Assembly (NCBI GenBank): GCA_037833965.1
Contig: AP031355.1
Coordinates: 24,515,501 to 24,579,500 of the forward strand
Length of the DNA: 64,000 nt
DNA from: Marchantia polymorpha subsp. ruderalis
Taxonomy: Eukaryota > Streptophyta > Marchantiopsida > Marchantiales > Marchantiaceae
Direction: 5' to 3'
The position numbers were made by a program, and so were the translations under genes. Below, piece after piece: positions 11,701 to 25,300 of the stretch. Under the pieces are notes generated by a model. The model was not told the origin of the DNA. It ran no database searches and worked only from the letters and a program-made list of their open reading frames with translations. Positions within the stretch are counted from its first letter, which is position 1. Every line of letters begins with the position of its first letter.

Positions 11701-13715
11701 CTAGTGGCTCAAAATTATTAGTAAATCCATATAATGAATTTAATTGATGCATATTCAAAATAAATATATTAAAAAAACATATGATATGTCTGAAAATTGT
11801 TTGGATTTAAAAATGCTTGATAACTTGTTATTCTAGAAAGTTTTTATCTTTTTTCAAGAAAAAATTTATCTAAATTGATCTAAAATTCAAGAAAAATGAA
11901 AATGATTATGGTTAATTATAAAATTTGATGAAACATAATTTTATTGTGTTTACATTGAAACATTGCATATAGCTTTAATGCACTACTTTTCCATTGTATA
12001 TATCATAAGGTTTGATTAATTTAATATAGTAATTTTGTTAAGAAGTGATTAAAATATCAAGATTAAATGTTGATTATAGATGAATTAGGTAGCAATAGCA
12101 TTCGAGATTTATCTTACATTTTATCAATATCATTATTCACTTCAATGTTTAAATTTTCATAATTGATGACATTTGTCAACTTCATATTGATGTGATAAAA
12201 TTGTTGGCCAGCCATAAATTAAACAACATTTTGATCTAAATTGAGATCAGGTTTTACAGTCAATAATATGAAAAAATGAAATGAATTAAAAATTTCAACA
12301 CCTTGAAATTTTGAAATTGATCCACTTAGACATAATATATCACAAATTCAACGGTAATTCTGATCTAATGTATTAAAATTATATCAAAAAATGTAAATAT
12401 TTTTATTTCATTTTTTATGAAAATCATTGCTGTGTTATTTTATGATTATTTAAATCTTAAAATGACGCAAATCATCTTTAGATTTGTTGATATGATGATT
12501 GTAGTTTAGGAAAAACACAATTATATGCCCAATGTAAAGCAATGAAAAGATTTGAAGATTGAATTTTTTGAAATTAATTGTACATAAAGCATGAATCAAA
12601 ACATTAATTTTATCAAAAGTTTATCTAATTGAGGTAGAAAAGATATGAAAAAACGTAAACATTGCAATATTGATTTTCAAAATTTGCACCGTCAAGTTTA
12701 TTTGTCATCAATATTTAAATTTTTTATTTTAATCATTTTTCCTTATATTTAGTATGTCATTTTGATGATAATTTGATGCAAAAATTGATATTATATATCT
12801 TTATTATTCATTGTTTTCAACTATAGATGATAACAAAATTAGAAAATTAGAAAAATATACTTTGTGGTACTGTAGTCTGGTTATCTCATATTAAACATTG
12901 TCAATCAGTTGATATTTAAATACAATTTTTCAAATTGATTACTTTATTATTTAAAATTTTTTATTTCATTATGAAAAATACTTGCAAAAAAATAAATGCT
13001 AATCAGTTGTGTTTGTAACATTATTTATGCTTTGCTTCATATGATCATTATTAGGTTTAAGTCATATAAAAATATCAAAACTATATCTACTATGTTTAAA
13101 TTATAAAAAACCATATAGACTTAGAGTTAACTTTTCATTTTTTTAATATGTTTTAATATAGTTTGATTAGAGTTGAATTTTCATTTTTTATATTTCAAAA
13201 AAAGAATTCCATTTATTGATTTATCATTATTAATTATTTTTCTAAAGTTAGTAGTTTTAAAGATTTTTTTGAGTATCTTTTGATATTAAATTGACAATGT
13301 GAAAATTTGGAGAAAATGAGCTATGTTTAGCTATAATATTATAAAAAATTAATTCATTGAAATTATTATTTTAAATTAAAAGGAAATAATGATTTGAACA
13401 CATGTTTGAAATGATTCAAATGAAAATTTTGAACATCTTGAGTAAGCTTTTAGTTTGTCTTAATTTAATAATTGAACTATTAGATTTTTTTGAATGCAAT
13501 TTAAATAGTAAGAATTTGATGTCCATATTCTATCTTACAAAATTAAATTTATTTTCACATAAATGATTATTTTAACAACAATTTTTAATTTATTTTGACT
13601 CTTATTAAGTTTTTTTGGAGATATAAATCATAGATGTGTGAAATTTAATCATTTTATGTGTATAAGGTACAGTCAAATTTTTATAAAATAATAAGTCATG
13701 AATATTGTATGATAT

Positions 13716-13717
<2 letters not shown>
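11701..13717. other. AT-rich island without genes
   Basis: Long AT-rich stretch with dense stops in all frames and no recognisable domain. Probably decayed transposable-element sequence. Confidence 0.4.

Positions 13718-13746
<29 letters not shown>
13718..13746. repeat. AT dinucleotide microsatellite
   Basis: Uninterrupted alternating TA repeat of about 29 bases. Confidence 0.95.
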
Positions 13747-13750
<4 letters not shown>

Positions 13751-13879
13751 GATTAAATAACTAGATGTCAACTTTTAAAAGTGTTTATTTCGAAATATTG
13801 AAACAAAATTTATATGATGGTTAGGAGAAACTTTAAGATTATACATGCATACACGGTATATTGGAGATTATTATTCAAT

Positions 13880-14190
13880 GTAAGATCCAACAAGCAAGAT
13901 AGATCAGGATGCAAGACTGTCACAACACACCAAGATAACCTGACCTTCTATAGGCTAAGTTCACAAGCAAGAGTAGAAATTTCACTAAAACACAAGTGTA
14001 TACACGACATCCATGACCAAACTCTATTTTTTCATGCTTATTCTCGAAAGTGCAACTCTGAACTGTACACAGTGAATGTCTACTTTCCTCTTCTATCCAG
14101 GAAGAGATAAGTTACACATCTTAGCTAACATAACCACAATTAATTTCTCTAACCATGGTTAACGTTAAATGAAATTAATCCAAGATAAAA
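13880..14190 (-). mobile_element. Old copia LTR, solo or orphan
   Basis: Resembles, in order and orientation, the two LTRs of the copia element at 51271-56623: a GACTGTCACAACAC segment, then CAAGATAACCTGACC, TATAGGCTAAGTTCACA, CAAGAGTAGAAATTTCACTA, a GAACTGTACACAG piece, GGAAGAGATAAGTTACACAT, and CCATGGTTAACGTTAA near the end. It is clearly more diverged than the pair at 51 and 56 kb, so probably older. No partner LTR or coding region could be tied to it. Confidence 0.6.
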
Positions 14191-16336
14191 GTAACATAAA
14201 ACTCAATCTATACATTTTTATAATGAAAAAATTTACATAGAAACCATTTGAATGGACTATAACATAGGTTTTACTAAATTTAATTGATGAAAAAGATAAA
14301 GGTTTTTCTAAAGAAAACTTGACATGGTAGGACAACACAAGAACAAAATTTCATTAGATTCTGCCAAAAATCATATACAAGTGAATAAATAACAATTTTT
14401 TTTGTTCAATAAGCATATCTCGATATCTAGCATTATGCACTAGTACCGCTATAAAAAATAAAACAATCATGTTAGTTGATTATTTCTATCTTCACGTTGC
14501 ATCTATATTAAATGCAATTGGACATTTTGATGGTATCGGGCTAGTAGCTCCATTGGCATAGTAGACCCGTCTTAATCGTTTCTTCTCACCATTTGTAGTT
14601 GATGGGGACCTCCCGTCCCTTTGGCTTTATTCCTCTGTTCCCTCTTCGTTCTGATAATTGTCATAAGACGCAGCAGCATATTGATCAATGTATACATCAC
14701 ACGTCAGTTCAAATTGCAATGTCGTGGTAACATGTTGGCATGTGATTATGCTTCTTATGGAACATCGTCAATGATATATTCTTAACAGGGGCAGAATGAC
14801 GGGACAAGGTCACGGCGCCGCCGGGCACTACCTGTGGCCTGCTTGCCCTGCGCGTTTCCTGCCGTGAGCAGCAGAATGTGACCACAACATTGAAAGGCGA
14901 TGGAAAAGATTCTTGTCCTGGAGTACAAAGTGTGGGAGACAGAACAAGCTCATGTGACTGAGTAAAAGGAATAACTGAGCGTCGTGAGATTTGTAGTCTA
15001 GTGACTACGAGTTACTTTAATGAAACTGATACGAAAAGAATTGTGTGCTTCTTGCCGGTTGAACGAAAGCGTGCTGATTCCCTTGTGCCAGCAAATCAAA
15101 CTGCTTTGGTAATCTCCATTGTCTTTTATGGATCTGGGGCAACAAGAGATCCAAACTCTGGGTGCCTGCAAGGAGCCACTGCGAGTGCGCCGTACTTCTC
15201 GGCTCTTTCGTATGCCGGTACAGTATTTGCTATTGATGTCCCGACACGTGGATGCAATTTGTCGATGTTGCTGACGTACAACTCCAGCTCCTTGAATATT
15301 GGACAGATGCTTTTGTTTCCAGCATCAAGCGTGTCGTGAAACTCACTGAATGGGTGGGACGTTACGAATCTCAAATTTTCAAATTGTTTCACAACACAGT
15401 TATCTGTCCACATACATTTCTTTTATCATATCACGTATAGCAACCATAAGCTAAACTAACCACTTACACAAATTTCGTGGAATGGAATGTGGACCTTTTG
15501 GCACATGTACTTTGTGCTTAAAGTGTAATGCTTAATGTGCTTAAAGTGTAATGTGGACCTTTTGGACATTTGGCGGGTCGACACATCTGAGTTCATCGGA
15601 AACGAAAGAATTATGCCGTTGGAGTAATATATGCCATTGTTGTGAAGACTGTACATGCGGGTTTGTAGAGTTAAAATGTTTCATCCAGTAGATCCATACC
15701 CTCCCAGACTCAATAATTAAGGACGAAGACGTTGTTGTTGTTAATGTGGGGTGAATGAAGTGACGCTAGACGGTGTTGTTAACCGGAGGATCTCGCGATG
15801 GCTTTGAGACACAAGTATGAAATTTATAGGAGTGACAACTATTCATTACATCGGCAGTCCATTATTATATCTGCTCATATTCATTGGGTTTTAGTGTGCT
15901 TGTGCTTCCCATGAGAGACACAGCACTTTACGCATTGTATTTGCAGCTCACCACTGCAACAATTGAAACTTGGAGGAGTGTGGAATAAATTGCAAAAACG
16001 ATATTCTTAGTCTATTGATTTGACCAAATTTAACCAATAGCTAGCTCTTATTATATCACAAAGAAATAAATGAAAAACATACCTGATAAACAATTGATAT
16101 CAAATTACTTTAAGGAGTGAGAGTATAATATTATTAATCACATGTTATAATTATTACTATATGTGTAAGTTTAAATAGTGAATAAAAAAAATAAAATACA
16201 ATTGCACTAAAGAGATGATACTCATGCTGTTTAGTAAATAAAATATAAGGTTATACAAGTACTGTATGGCGAAGTGCTAAGGTGTATAAGGTTATACAAA
16301 CACATTCAGAATGACAACGCTAGAATAACAAAGAGG
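14191..16336. other. Intergenic, nothing recognised
   Basis: AT-rich to about 14.5 kb, then balanced composition. Overlapping frames on both strands at about 15.0-15.4 kb have no recognisable domain. A small duplication is present: TGTGCTTAAAGTGTAATG occurs at 15513-15530 and 15536-15553, and GTGGACCTTTTGG occurs twice next to these. Confidence 0.4.
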
Positions 16337-16950
16337 TCATATTCTTGATACGATAGGTGACGCTTTTTCTGGACCTATACTCGGTCCGTTAACTTGCACG
16401 TATAGATGAAAGTAGAATGTCAGCCACTTGTCTCTAGAAGCACTAACTCTCTCGCTTCTGGTGGCACTCGGGTTTTGATATTCTACCGTTTTTCGACGTT
16501 GTAAAGTGGGATCTAAATGCCCAAGTATGAGCGTCTGTATAGCAAAGTACAACAACACCATGTGTTGAAACATTGTCTTTCTAGTCCAAAATCGTACCTC
16601 ACCGACCTCCTCAATGACTGTGGAGTGCCTAAATTCTAAACTACTCTGGCACTTGATGTGAGATCGGCCAAGTCATGAGATGTAGAATAGAATGAGAATA
16701 GATGTGTGCATGGGAATAGATGTATCCTGAATCTCTTACTCTTCAGACTATCGAACTTTTCCAAGAGAACGTTCGGTTGACTTGTCTGACATGTGTGACT
16801 CCAGCTTTTCAGGTGGCAACTGTCCAATATTTCGTCTTTTCTGAACCCGTCAAGGAGATGGATGAATATAGGTGTACTTGTACAGAGCCGTGCATAGTGC
16901 TGACTTCCACGCGAGATTTATCAGTTTGTCACGGGTCTGGGAATTCACAG

Positions 16951-17130
16951 GACAAGGTTCTGATGGCCCACGACGAAGTTCATCAGAAGAAACTGGAGCA
17001 GCACCGACGTGAGCTCATTGAACGGGGAGAGCAGGCGAAACCTGCGCTAGATCCTCTCTGTGCAAGACGGGTATATCGGGCATGCATTGCCCAGGTTCAG
17101 TGTCAGGTTTATGGATTTTTTTTAGGGACC
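16951..17130 (+). other. Possible exon of an unidentified gene
   Basis: After a plausible acceptor (ATTCACAG) the frame reads a charged, helix-like stretch, KVLMAHDEVHQKKLEQHRRE then LIERGEQAKPALDPLCARRV, continuing to VYRACIAQVQCQ before GTTTAT. A second acceptor-bounded block at about 17164-17268 reads a cysteine-rich peptide with GKICHKCKC. The amino-acid composition looks protein-like, but I do not recognise a family. I cannot join the blocks into a credible gene or decide whether they are coding, a decayed gene or chance. Confidence 0.3.
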
Positions 17131-17268
17131 CACGTCTGTTGCTCAGAGCCTGTGATTCACAATGCAGGAATGCAAGAATATGGTTTTCACCTTGCCTGCC
17201 CATCATTTCGGGAAAATCTGCCACAAATGCAAATGCTTAGTGCCCCTGCCTCTGGAGTTCTACAGGAG

Positions 17269-19373
17269 TAAGTTGACGTTTGAGAAAAGTATACAGCTCG
17301 GGTCTGTTTCGAGCCAGACAGGCCCCTTTAAGAAATATAATCTGTGTTTGCGGTGGCCAGGTCAGTCTCGATGAGAGAAAAGCTCAAAACTTTTTGACCA
17401 GAGAAATCCGTACAGTGGATAAGAAGTGTGGTATTTCTAACAGCGTTACTGAATTTAGGATGGGGTGGTTTCATATCCACTGGAAATATGCAAACACGAC
17501 CGCATGGTGAAATCTTTCAAGGAGGACTACGGCTCTACTGTTCTGCCTCCCACTGCCCCACACAATGGTCCAAATTGGTTCAGGACAATGTCAGATGAGA
17601 AATATGGATCTCAATGTCATCCTGCACTGCTTCCAAGTTTCGGCGGATAAAGCTCGAACTGGGCCCATGCAGTGGAAAGAAACTATTATGCCATTTCATT
17701 GAGGATTGGAATGAATCTGGGAATGCTTCATAGGAATCGTTTGGATCGGTAATGAATAACATATTGAGCGGAGGTGACCTCGTGCGCTTACGTTCGACAC
17801 ACTGGTTACAGCTGCAACTTCGAGCAGCGTTGGGTGATCACAAACTAACTGTTCAGAAGAATTTCGCAACATACAGTGATCGACACGAGTTTCTTCTTCT
17901 GGAGGGCAAGCACAGGAGCTAACACTCGATGGGTTTTGTCAAGAAGGGAGAGTTTACATCCTTCTGTGGAGCTGAAGTTGGAGGAAGTAGACGGATTTGG
18001 GAGAGTTTCCTCAGAACCTATGAATGTTTCCGTCCCTCCACAATCTCCGCTTGGCTTGTGGTAAGAAATCCTCTCAAGTTGGAATATATGCACCGCTCTT
18101 GTCATCCTCACATAGATTATGGTGGATTGGACACCAAGCCGAGGACAACGATTAGCGTTACAAATCGTACCTGCGGGTGTCAGCCGAGTTTATTTTCTTG
18201 GGGGCTGCGAAATGCTACGCGAGTTCGTTCATGGCTGTTCAGAATAGATTCCCGGTGGGATGGTCTCTATTCCGCTGGCGTTTTTCGATCGATATTGCCT
18301 GCGAAAGCGTTCACTTACATTCTGGTTTAGGAAACTGGAACTGTGGGTGCGTGGATCTATGACATGATGTTTCAATTACGGACAAACGGGGGCCCTTGAT
18401 AAGATGTCACATCTCTGGGTTGAGTTCTCCATGTCAACATCTATTGTGTGCCAACATCAGTGGAACTCGTATCCCTTTGTTTATATTTTTATGTGTTGAT
18501 AAAGCCAACGAAACTGGCGTCGGTGTTGGGATGCGCACAGAAATGTAGCCAGATAGTACCTTCTCTCGGCGTCCACACGCATCTATGGATCTTAGTCTTG
18601 AGAACCTTAATCGTGCGGGTCCTGCTTAGAATTGCCAAGCCACAAAACATGCTGGAATGGAGTATTCCGAAATTGATGGGTTTTGAAGTTGGAGTCCCAT
18701 CTTCAAATCCACCATAGCAATCAGCTACGGATTGCAAACAAGAAACTTAGAGCATCTCAGGTGAGCTCCTGGTGCCCATATATGGAGATTTTTCCCCCAA
18801 TGCAGGCAGCTCAAGGGCTCCAGAAGTGCACTAACTCTCATTTTGGTCTCCAACTCTTCGATCCTGGTTGACACCTTTCCACCTGCTTTCAGTAATCGGT
18901 CAGAGTTGGCAGCCGCATGCTTAAAATGGCTTCTGTAACTGAATTTCTTTCTGGCTGCGCTTCTGTGTGGAATCATGTGTTGTTATCATTATCGGTGCCT
19001 TTGTTCCTTGGTACAAAACTGGAGGTGAGAATTTAGATCGGGTTTTCCGAATGATGTTATGCTTTGTCAACGAAGTATCGAAGTCCATTCTGCGCAATCG
19101 TCAAGTCTGCTGGATATTGACCTTCTTGTGTTTGCTCTTGATTTTTACTCTGATAGTATCTGCTATATTAACTTATTTTAACGTCCTAAAGATGCTGACG
19201 GATAGCGTTTTAAAAACCCGCTCAGGGCAATTATGTGTCCTCACACATAATTGCTACATTTGTATGCATTCATAAATTCGCAAGAATCTCAAGAAACTTC
19301 ATAAACTACTTTGGTACTTTGTACCGGTTGCAGTACAATTACTACTTGTTACATCTGGTTGCAGGAGCTGATA
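17269..19373. other. 5' flank and 5' UTR of the SOS1-type gene
   Basis: Frames at 17.9-18.7 kb on both strands show no known domain. The part nearest 19374 should contain the antiporter 5' UTR, possibly with an intron; no TATA box is clear. Confidence 0.4.
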
Positions 19374-22300
19374 ATGACAGAGTCGGAGGTTCCTGTCCCT
19401 TCTCCTGAGGGTGCGAATGATACCCACAGCGAGGAACCACAGGTTGCCATTCTCTTTATCGGCGTCTCACTTTTCTTGGGAGTAATATGTCGACAGGTCT
19501 TTAAGGGCACAAGAGTGCCTTACACTGTCGCTTTGCTAATTCTGGGAACTGGTCTCGGTGCCATGGGTAAGAGATGCTGGACTTCTTGCCAATGCTTGTA
19601 AGTTGAAGTTGAATTTGTGCTCCAGGTTGCGTTTGAGACTGAGCGTGAAATGTTTAAGTGTGATTTTCATAAGCGACGGCTAAGAAGCTATCTTACAGTC
19701 CACTTATCGGTTGCAGAGTACGGAACCAGCCGGGGATTGGGAACTCTAGGAGCAAGTATAAGAATGTGTATGACCACCCAAATCCTTAACTTTGCTTCGT
19801 GATATTGTTGTTAATGGAAACCAGATTTGACTACAATATCTTACTGGACCACTGAGTGGTATTTTAAGTGACAAGTTCATGATATTGCAAAATTCTTTAG
19901 AAGTTGACAACATATACATCTGTCAAGCTCAGTTTGCTCGCAAGTCTGTTATTAGGAGTGCTCGATCTGAATCAGTTTCATCCGTTTACAGGGTCACATA
20001 TCAACCCTGATCTTATCTTGTTCGTGTTCCTTCCCGCCCTTCTATTTGAAAGCTCGTTTGCTATGGAACTACATCAAATAAAGGTATTAGTTACTTTCGA
20101 CTTGTAACCTCCTTTTGTTTCAGTGCACAAAAGTTTTTTTTTCGCTGTACGCTCGACGTATCTTGTAAGGACCTAGCTACTCCTGATGGGGATAACGACC
20201 ACTATCAAAGGTCTTAGTTTCTTCTTGCTGTCAGAGTTGTCGGTAAGTAGAATTGTTAGTTTTTTAACCGTACGATTTGGTTCACAGGTGATGACGGACC
20301 ACGGTACAGTCATGCTTATGTCGCTTGTTTATTCTTGCAGAGATGTATAAATCAGATGCTGTTGCTTGCAGCTCCGGGGGTCTTGATTTCCACGTTCTGC
20401 CTTGCTCTTGTTCATCGTGTAAGTATGGTACATTTGCCTCCTCTGTTTTTCCTTGTCTCTTACACACTGTTGTGGTATGTCGTGAAGAACACCTAGAGTA
20501 CCTCATACGAAGGAAAGAGTTCGTATCTGTGAAATATACGTTGCTGTTTTTCCTCAGCAGGGTTTAGAGTCCCTCTCTCGTTGTTTCAGCCAGCCATGAT
20601 GTTTTCTCTCATGTAAGAGACCGAAGTGCTGCTTGTTCTATATAGATGATTGTTTAGCAAGTTCTTGAGAGCGATTCAGTCCTCAAACTGAGGAATAATG
20701 CTCTCTTGGATTGTGGATTTTCAGTATCTTTTCCCGTATGGCTGGAATTGGAGTACCTGTCTGCTTTTGGGAGGTCTTCTCAGTGCGACAGATCCAGTGG
20801 CCGTCGTTGCTCTGCTGAAGGAGCTAGGAGCAAGCAAGAAATTGAGTACAATAGTCGAGGGTGAATCATTGATGAATGATGGGTCAGTTTATCTTGTGAT
20901 TTTCTCGCATCTTCTAAGCTTTGAAGAATACGAACGTCCTTTTGTGCCAGAAGGTTCATGCATGTTAAGTCCCTGCGGTCGATCATGTCAGTTTATAATG
21001 TAGAAGTTGCTGCTATTTTCTGGGACTGAACAGGTGCAATTGTTTTTCTTTCTGCAGAACGGCTATCGTTGTGTTCAAGCTTTTCCTCCAGATGGTACTC
21101 GGGCAGCATTTTACAGCAGGAGATATTGTTCAGTTTTTCTCACAAGTTGCTCTCGGAGCGTAAGTATTTTCGTGAGTAATCTTGCAGCAATTATGTATTT
21201 CTGATAAACACGCGCTCGGCAGGTGCTTTCTAGTACCTTTCTGCTCAGCTAATGTTGTCTTTCATAATTTCCACTGTTTACGCAGAGTTGCACTTGGGCT
21301 AGCATTTGGACTGGTGACTGTTTTGTGGATTGGAAGAGTCTTCAACGATGTCATTGTGGAGATCACTTTGACGCTTACCGCAAGCTACCTGGCCTTTTTT
21401 GTTGTAAGATAGAATTTTCATCTTATTTCATAAATAGCTTTGAAGTTGAACTATTCGTACTTAGCCCCTGTGTCTGGTTTAACGCTGATGTCTTTTCAGC
21501 AACCCGTTAATGTCTCTCTGTGGTGTTTACAGGCAGAGATGGAGGCACACGTATCCGGCGTTTTAACGGTCATGACAGTTGGCATGTAAGTTACGCATCG
21601 ATGCGCACATGTGTTGAACGTGGATAAACTGTAGTGGCGAAGTGTAGTTGAAACTAGGAAAAGCTGATTGCCATGTGTCGGTTACCAAGATCATTGAATG
21701 AAGTTGTTTGCAGACTGATACAGTTCATGGTCACTATGTGTTAACATGCAGTGGATAGTCTTTGGGGACAGCTAATGATCTTTGCTGCACGTATATTTGC
21801 TTAAGCTCAAGCATTCGTTGTTCTGTACGCACGCTGTGATTTTTTATGAATCAGTTTCGAAGGGTTTATTTAATCGTCTTTGATAGAGAAATAATTGAAA
21901 TCGTCCGTCAACTGCTTTCGGCGGATGGATATTTCACAATCGATGACTACAAACTACTTTTTTAATCTGCAATTTTCAGTCGTCCATACACTGTGCATAC
22001 GTTCAAACCTACCTACTTGTATCCGTGTATGCACACCGTCGGTCCGTCTAAAGGATTGTGCCCCTATTTTATGCACACTTCAGACATATGTGGTACGATC
22101 TATATATACGGTTGTAAGTGTCGTCTTCATTTTGTTTTCTTGCGCTTGATCCTGGTTACCAGAAGTAACATGCTGAGGTCTTACTTTCAGGAACTGCTGA
22201 TTATCCCTCTTTGCTTAAGTATAAGTACTGCGTCTGACATATATTGATAGTTAATAATGTAGGTTTTTTGCTGCGTTTGCGAGAACTGCGTTCACTGGGG

Positions 22301-25300
22301 AAAGTCAACAGAGTATGCGCCATTTCTGGTAAATATAATTTCTTTTGGTCGGTTAAAGAAGAAACAGCAAGGGTCGTGACACACGATGTTCGGCTTTTTA
22401 TTATCGCAGTTTTTTGAATTTAGACTTCTTGAGGAAAGCTTATTTGTCTTAGCTTTAGTCCGTTGATATCTTTATCTCGGTGTCCAGAATCATCAAATTG
22501 ATAGAATGGGGTCAGATTTCAGAATGATGTGTTATGCAGAGCTTATGTGGTATTCAAACTTTCAATCATCTATGACTAATGCGCAGGGTCCTCAGAGCAG
22601 CACAAAGCCTGTTGCAGTTTTGCTTTTTCATCGGGTAGAGGAAATCTACGCAACTTTGTCGAATCTTAAGTTATTGACAATTTTGATTACATCTTCGTAA
22701 CAGGGAGATGGTATCGTACATCGCCAACACATTAATCTTCATCCTTAGGTTTGTATATTGTTTGAGCAATTTCTATTTAGGATTACAGCGAAAGTGACCG
22801 TGCTACAATGTTGGATATACTATATTTTTCGTTGTTAATCTCTTGAGCCACAGTTAGAGAGGTTCAGAGTACGATAATTGCAGTTTTTTTGTCTAAACCT
22901 AACGCTGACTTGGGTCTAACTGATGTATCTACAGCGGGGTGGTCATTGCAGAGAGCATTTTACGAAGTCGTGATAATGTCCAAGGTATAGATTCACACTT
23001 TCCAACACTTTCACTTTGATAAACGCTGAAAGTACTATTAGGTCGTTGAGGGAGGCTAAAATTTCTGTCCAGCTCACTAAGAGAAACGTGGAATTGCCGG
23101 ACTTAACAAGGGGTTTTATTGACGTAACAAGATTACATGGTGGTGCCTTTCTTCACAATTCTTAAACGTTGCAGGTAGATGGAAAATCACGATAAGCTTT
23201 CTTCTTGATCTACACAAATTGGAATATTACAACTTCACAGTATACGTTCCAAAGGAGTCGGCCAAAATCCAGTATTAATTCTAGGATCCATCGTCGTGTA
23301 TCATCAGACTCATTTCTTGATATTGATATATTTCTATTGCAGGACAGGACTGGGGATATCTGGTGTTGCTATATGTGGCCTTGCAGCTGTCCAGAGTGGT
23401 GGTAGTTGTCATACTTTACCCTGGCTTGAAGTACTTTGGTTATGGCCTTGATTGGAAGGAGGCATCCATACTTATCTGGTCAGGACTTCGTGGAGCTGTT
23501 GCCTTATCTCTTTCCTTGTCTGTGGCTGTGAGTGACACTCTTTCCATCTCCGACATTGTAAACATTCAGCGCTCGCCGTGTTCCTTTGCAAGCTGAAACC
23601 CAACTTGATCACATACACTTTTGGAATTTGAATAGTTGCAAATAACTGTAATGTAAAGTCATCAACTGGGGAAAGTCAAGTTCAAAAGTTATTAAGAAGA
23701 GAAGAGAGCTCGGATAAAGCTGCTTGTCATACGCCCATTTCCTTTTTCTCGTCAGACGCACAATAAACAGCTCATTGAGACATCAGCTTACTGATGTCGT
23801 TCTTGATGAACAATCTTTCAAGAACGGCGGATAGTGACGATTGACCTCTGCTGATAAATCATCACTGTATTGCAGCAAGTTGGCCAAGAAGAGTCGGAGG
23901 ATTACACTTTAATAACCAAGAGGACGGAGGCTCAGGTAACTAGATTTTTGTTTGGCTTCAATCTTCAGTACTGAAGAAAAGACGTTGTTGTGTTCAAAGG
24001 TTATGTTACTGTTATGTTATTGTCTTCCTCTTCAATCTCTCATCTGAAAGAGATCTTAAAGAATGTCAAATAGTACTTGCCTGATGGAACCGTGAGACGC
24101 TTAGCGTAAAGTTTAAGAAATAAGTTACTGTGTCAATGATTTGTGATACATATGCTCCGTAGCTTTGTGTAGTCCCCTTTCGCTACCCTCTGCTGGAAGA
24201 GTTTGGATGGTTTTGTTTTACCTGCAAAGATCATTAGCAAGAACTACTTTATATGGAGATTTTAACTTTTCCTTCTCATCCAGTGATTAGACAAAAGGAC
24301 TTAGAAACTTATTACGAGGCGTTGAAAACCGCCAACAGCGGATTTTAGCAAACTACTGCACACACGGAAGTTGGAGATGTTTGACAATAAAGTTTGTTAG
24401 TGTTTAGACTAACTCAGGATTTAGTAATAGAGGCATATTTTGTAGGGTGTTACTATTTGTGAAGTATTATTTTCAGACCTCGCAACCTCAATCTTGCTGT
24501 TATGAGTTGTGAACCAGGATAGTCATTCACTAGATTCATATCATCCGCACGTAGCGGTCCTGTTTTTCCTCAGATAACTCGTTTATTTATCTTTTGTATG
24601 CTACAGTTCGTATTTTTCACAGGTGGTGTCGTATTTTTGACTTTGATAATAAATGGGACAACGACTCAGTTTCTTCTCAAAGTTTTGGGGATGGATCATA
24701 CGCCTGAAACAAAGGTTCGTCCGAGTGAACTCTGTCATCTTGGTCGACTTCCAGTACTATATATCAAGTGATTTCACAGGAAAGCTTGTGTTGTCAGCAT
24801 TGTGTGGGGAACATTCCGCTCCGGTGTCGTTTTTGTTTTTGAATATTCAAATTCTGAACTCTATTGCAGCAGTTGATCAGGATATCTTCCAGATGAATCA
24901 AATGATTGCCTTATGCTCCTATTGACTCTCCGGGAGTAGCCATAGTTTGCTAATACCCCTCCCGCATCCACCCTCAGGTGGACTATGAGGAGCAAGAAAT
25001 ATGTGAGATTTGTCTAGATACCTCTCCCTACACTAGAATTGAGACCAACTCTAAACTAAGCTTTAGTGCTAGCACTGATTGACCTGTAATTTTTACAGTC
25101 AGATTAGCAGTATAAACTGAGTTAATCATGGCTCAAACTTGTGTCTGCAAATCTAATTTTAACGTGGCTGCTTCCTGCTAAACCTCACTTAAGTAAATTA
25201 GGAGTGACGTATGCTAAACATTAGTCACTGTCCTCTATTGTTCACGATTACTACTTTTCTGCTGAAGAGAGAAAGAAACTGACTCTGAGACTAACAAGAA

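Noticed and set aside
13718-13746. AT tract as a possible CRISPR-like or regulatory array
   Set aside because: It is a plain dinucleotide microsatellite with no spacers. No CRISPR array exists in the window.
15001-15413. Overlapping frames on both strands
   Set aside because: They conflict with each other, match no family and lack splice or promoter support.
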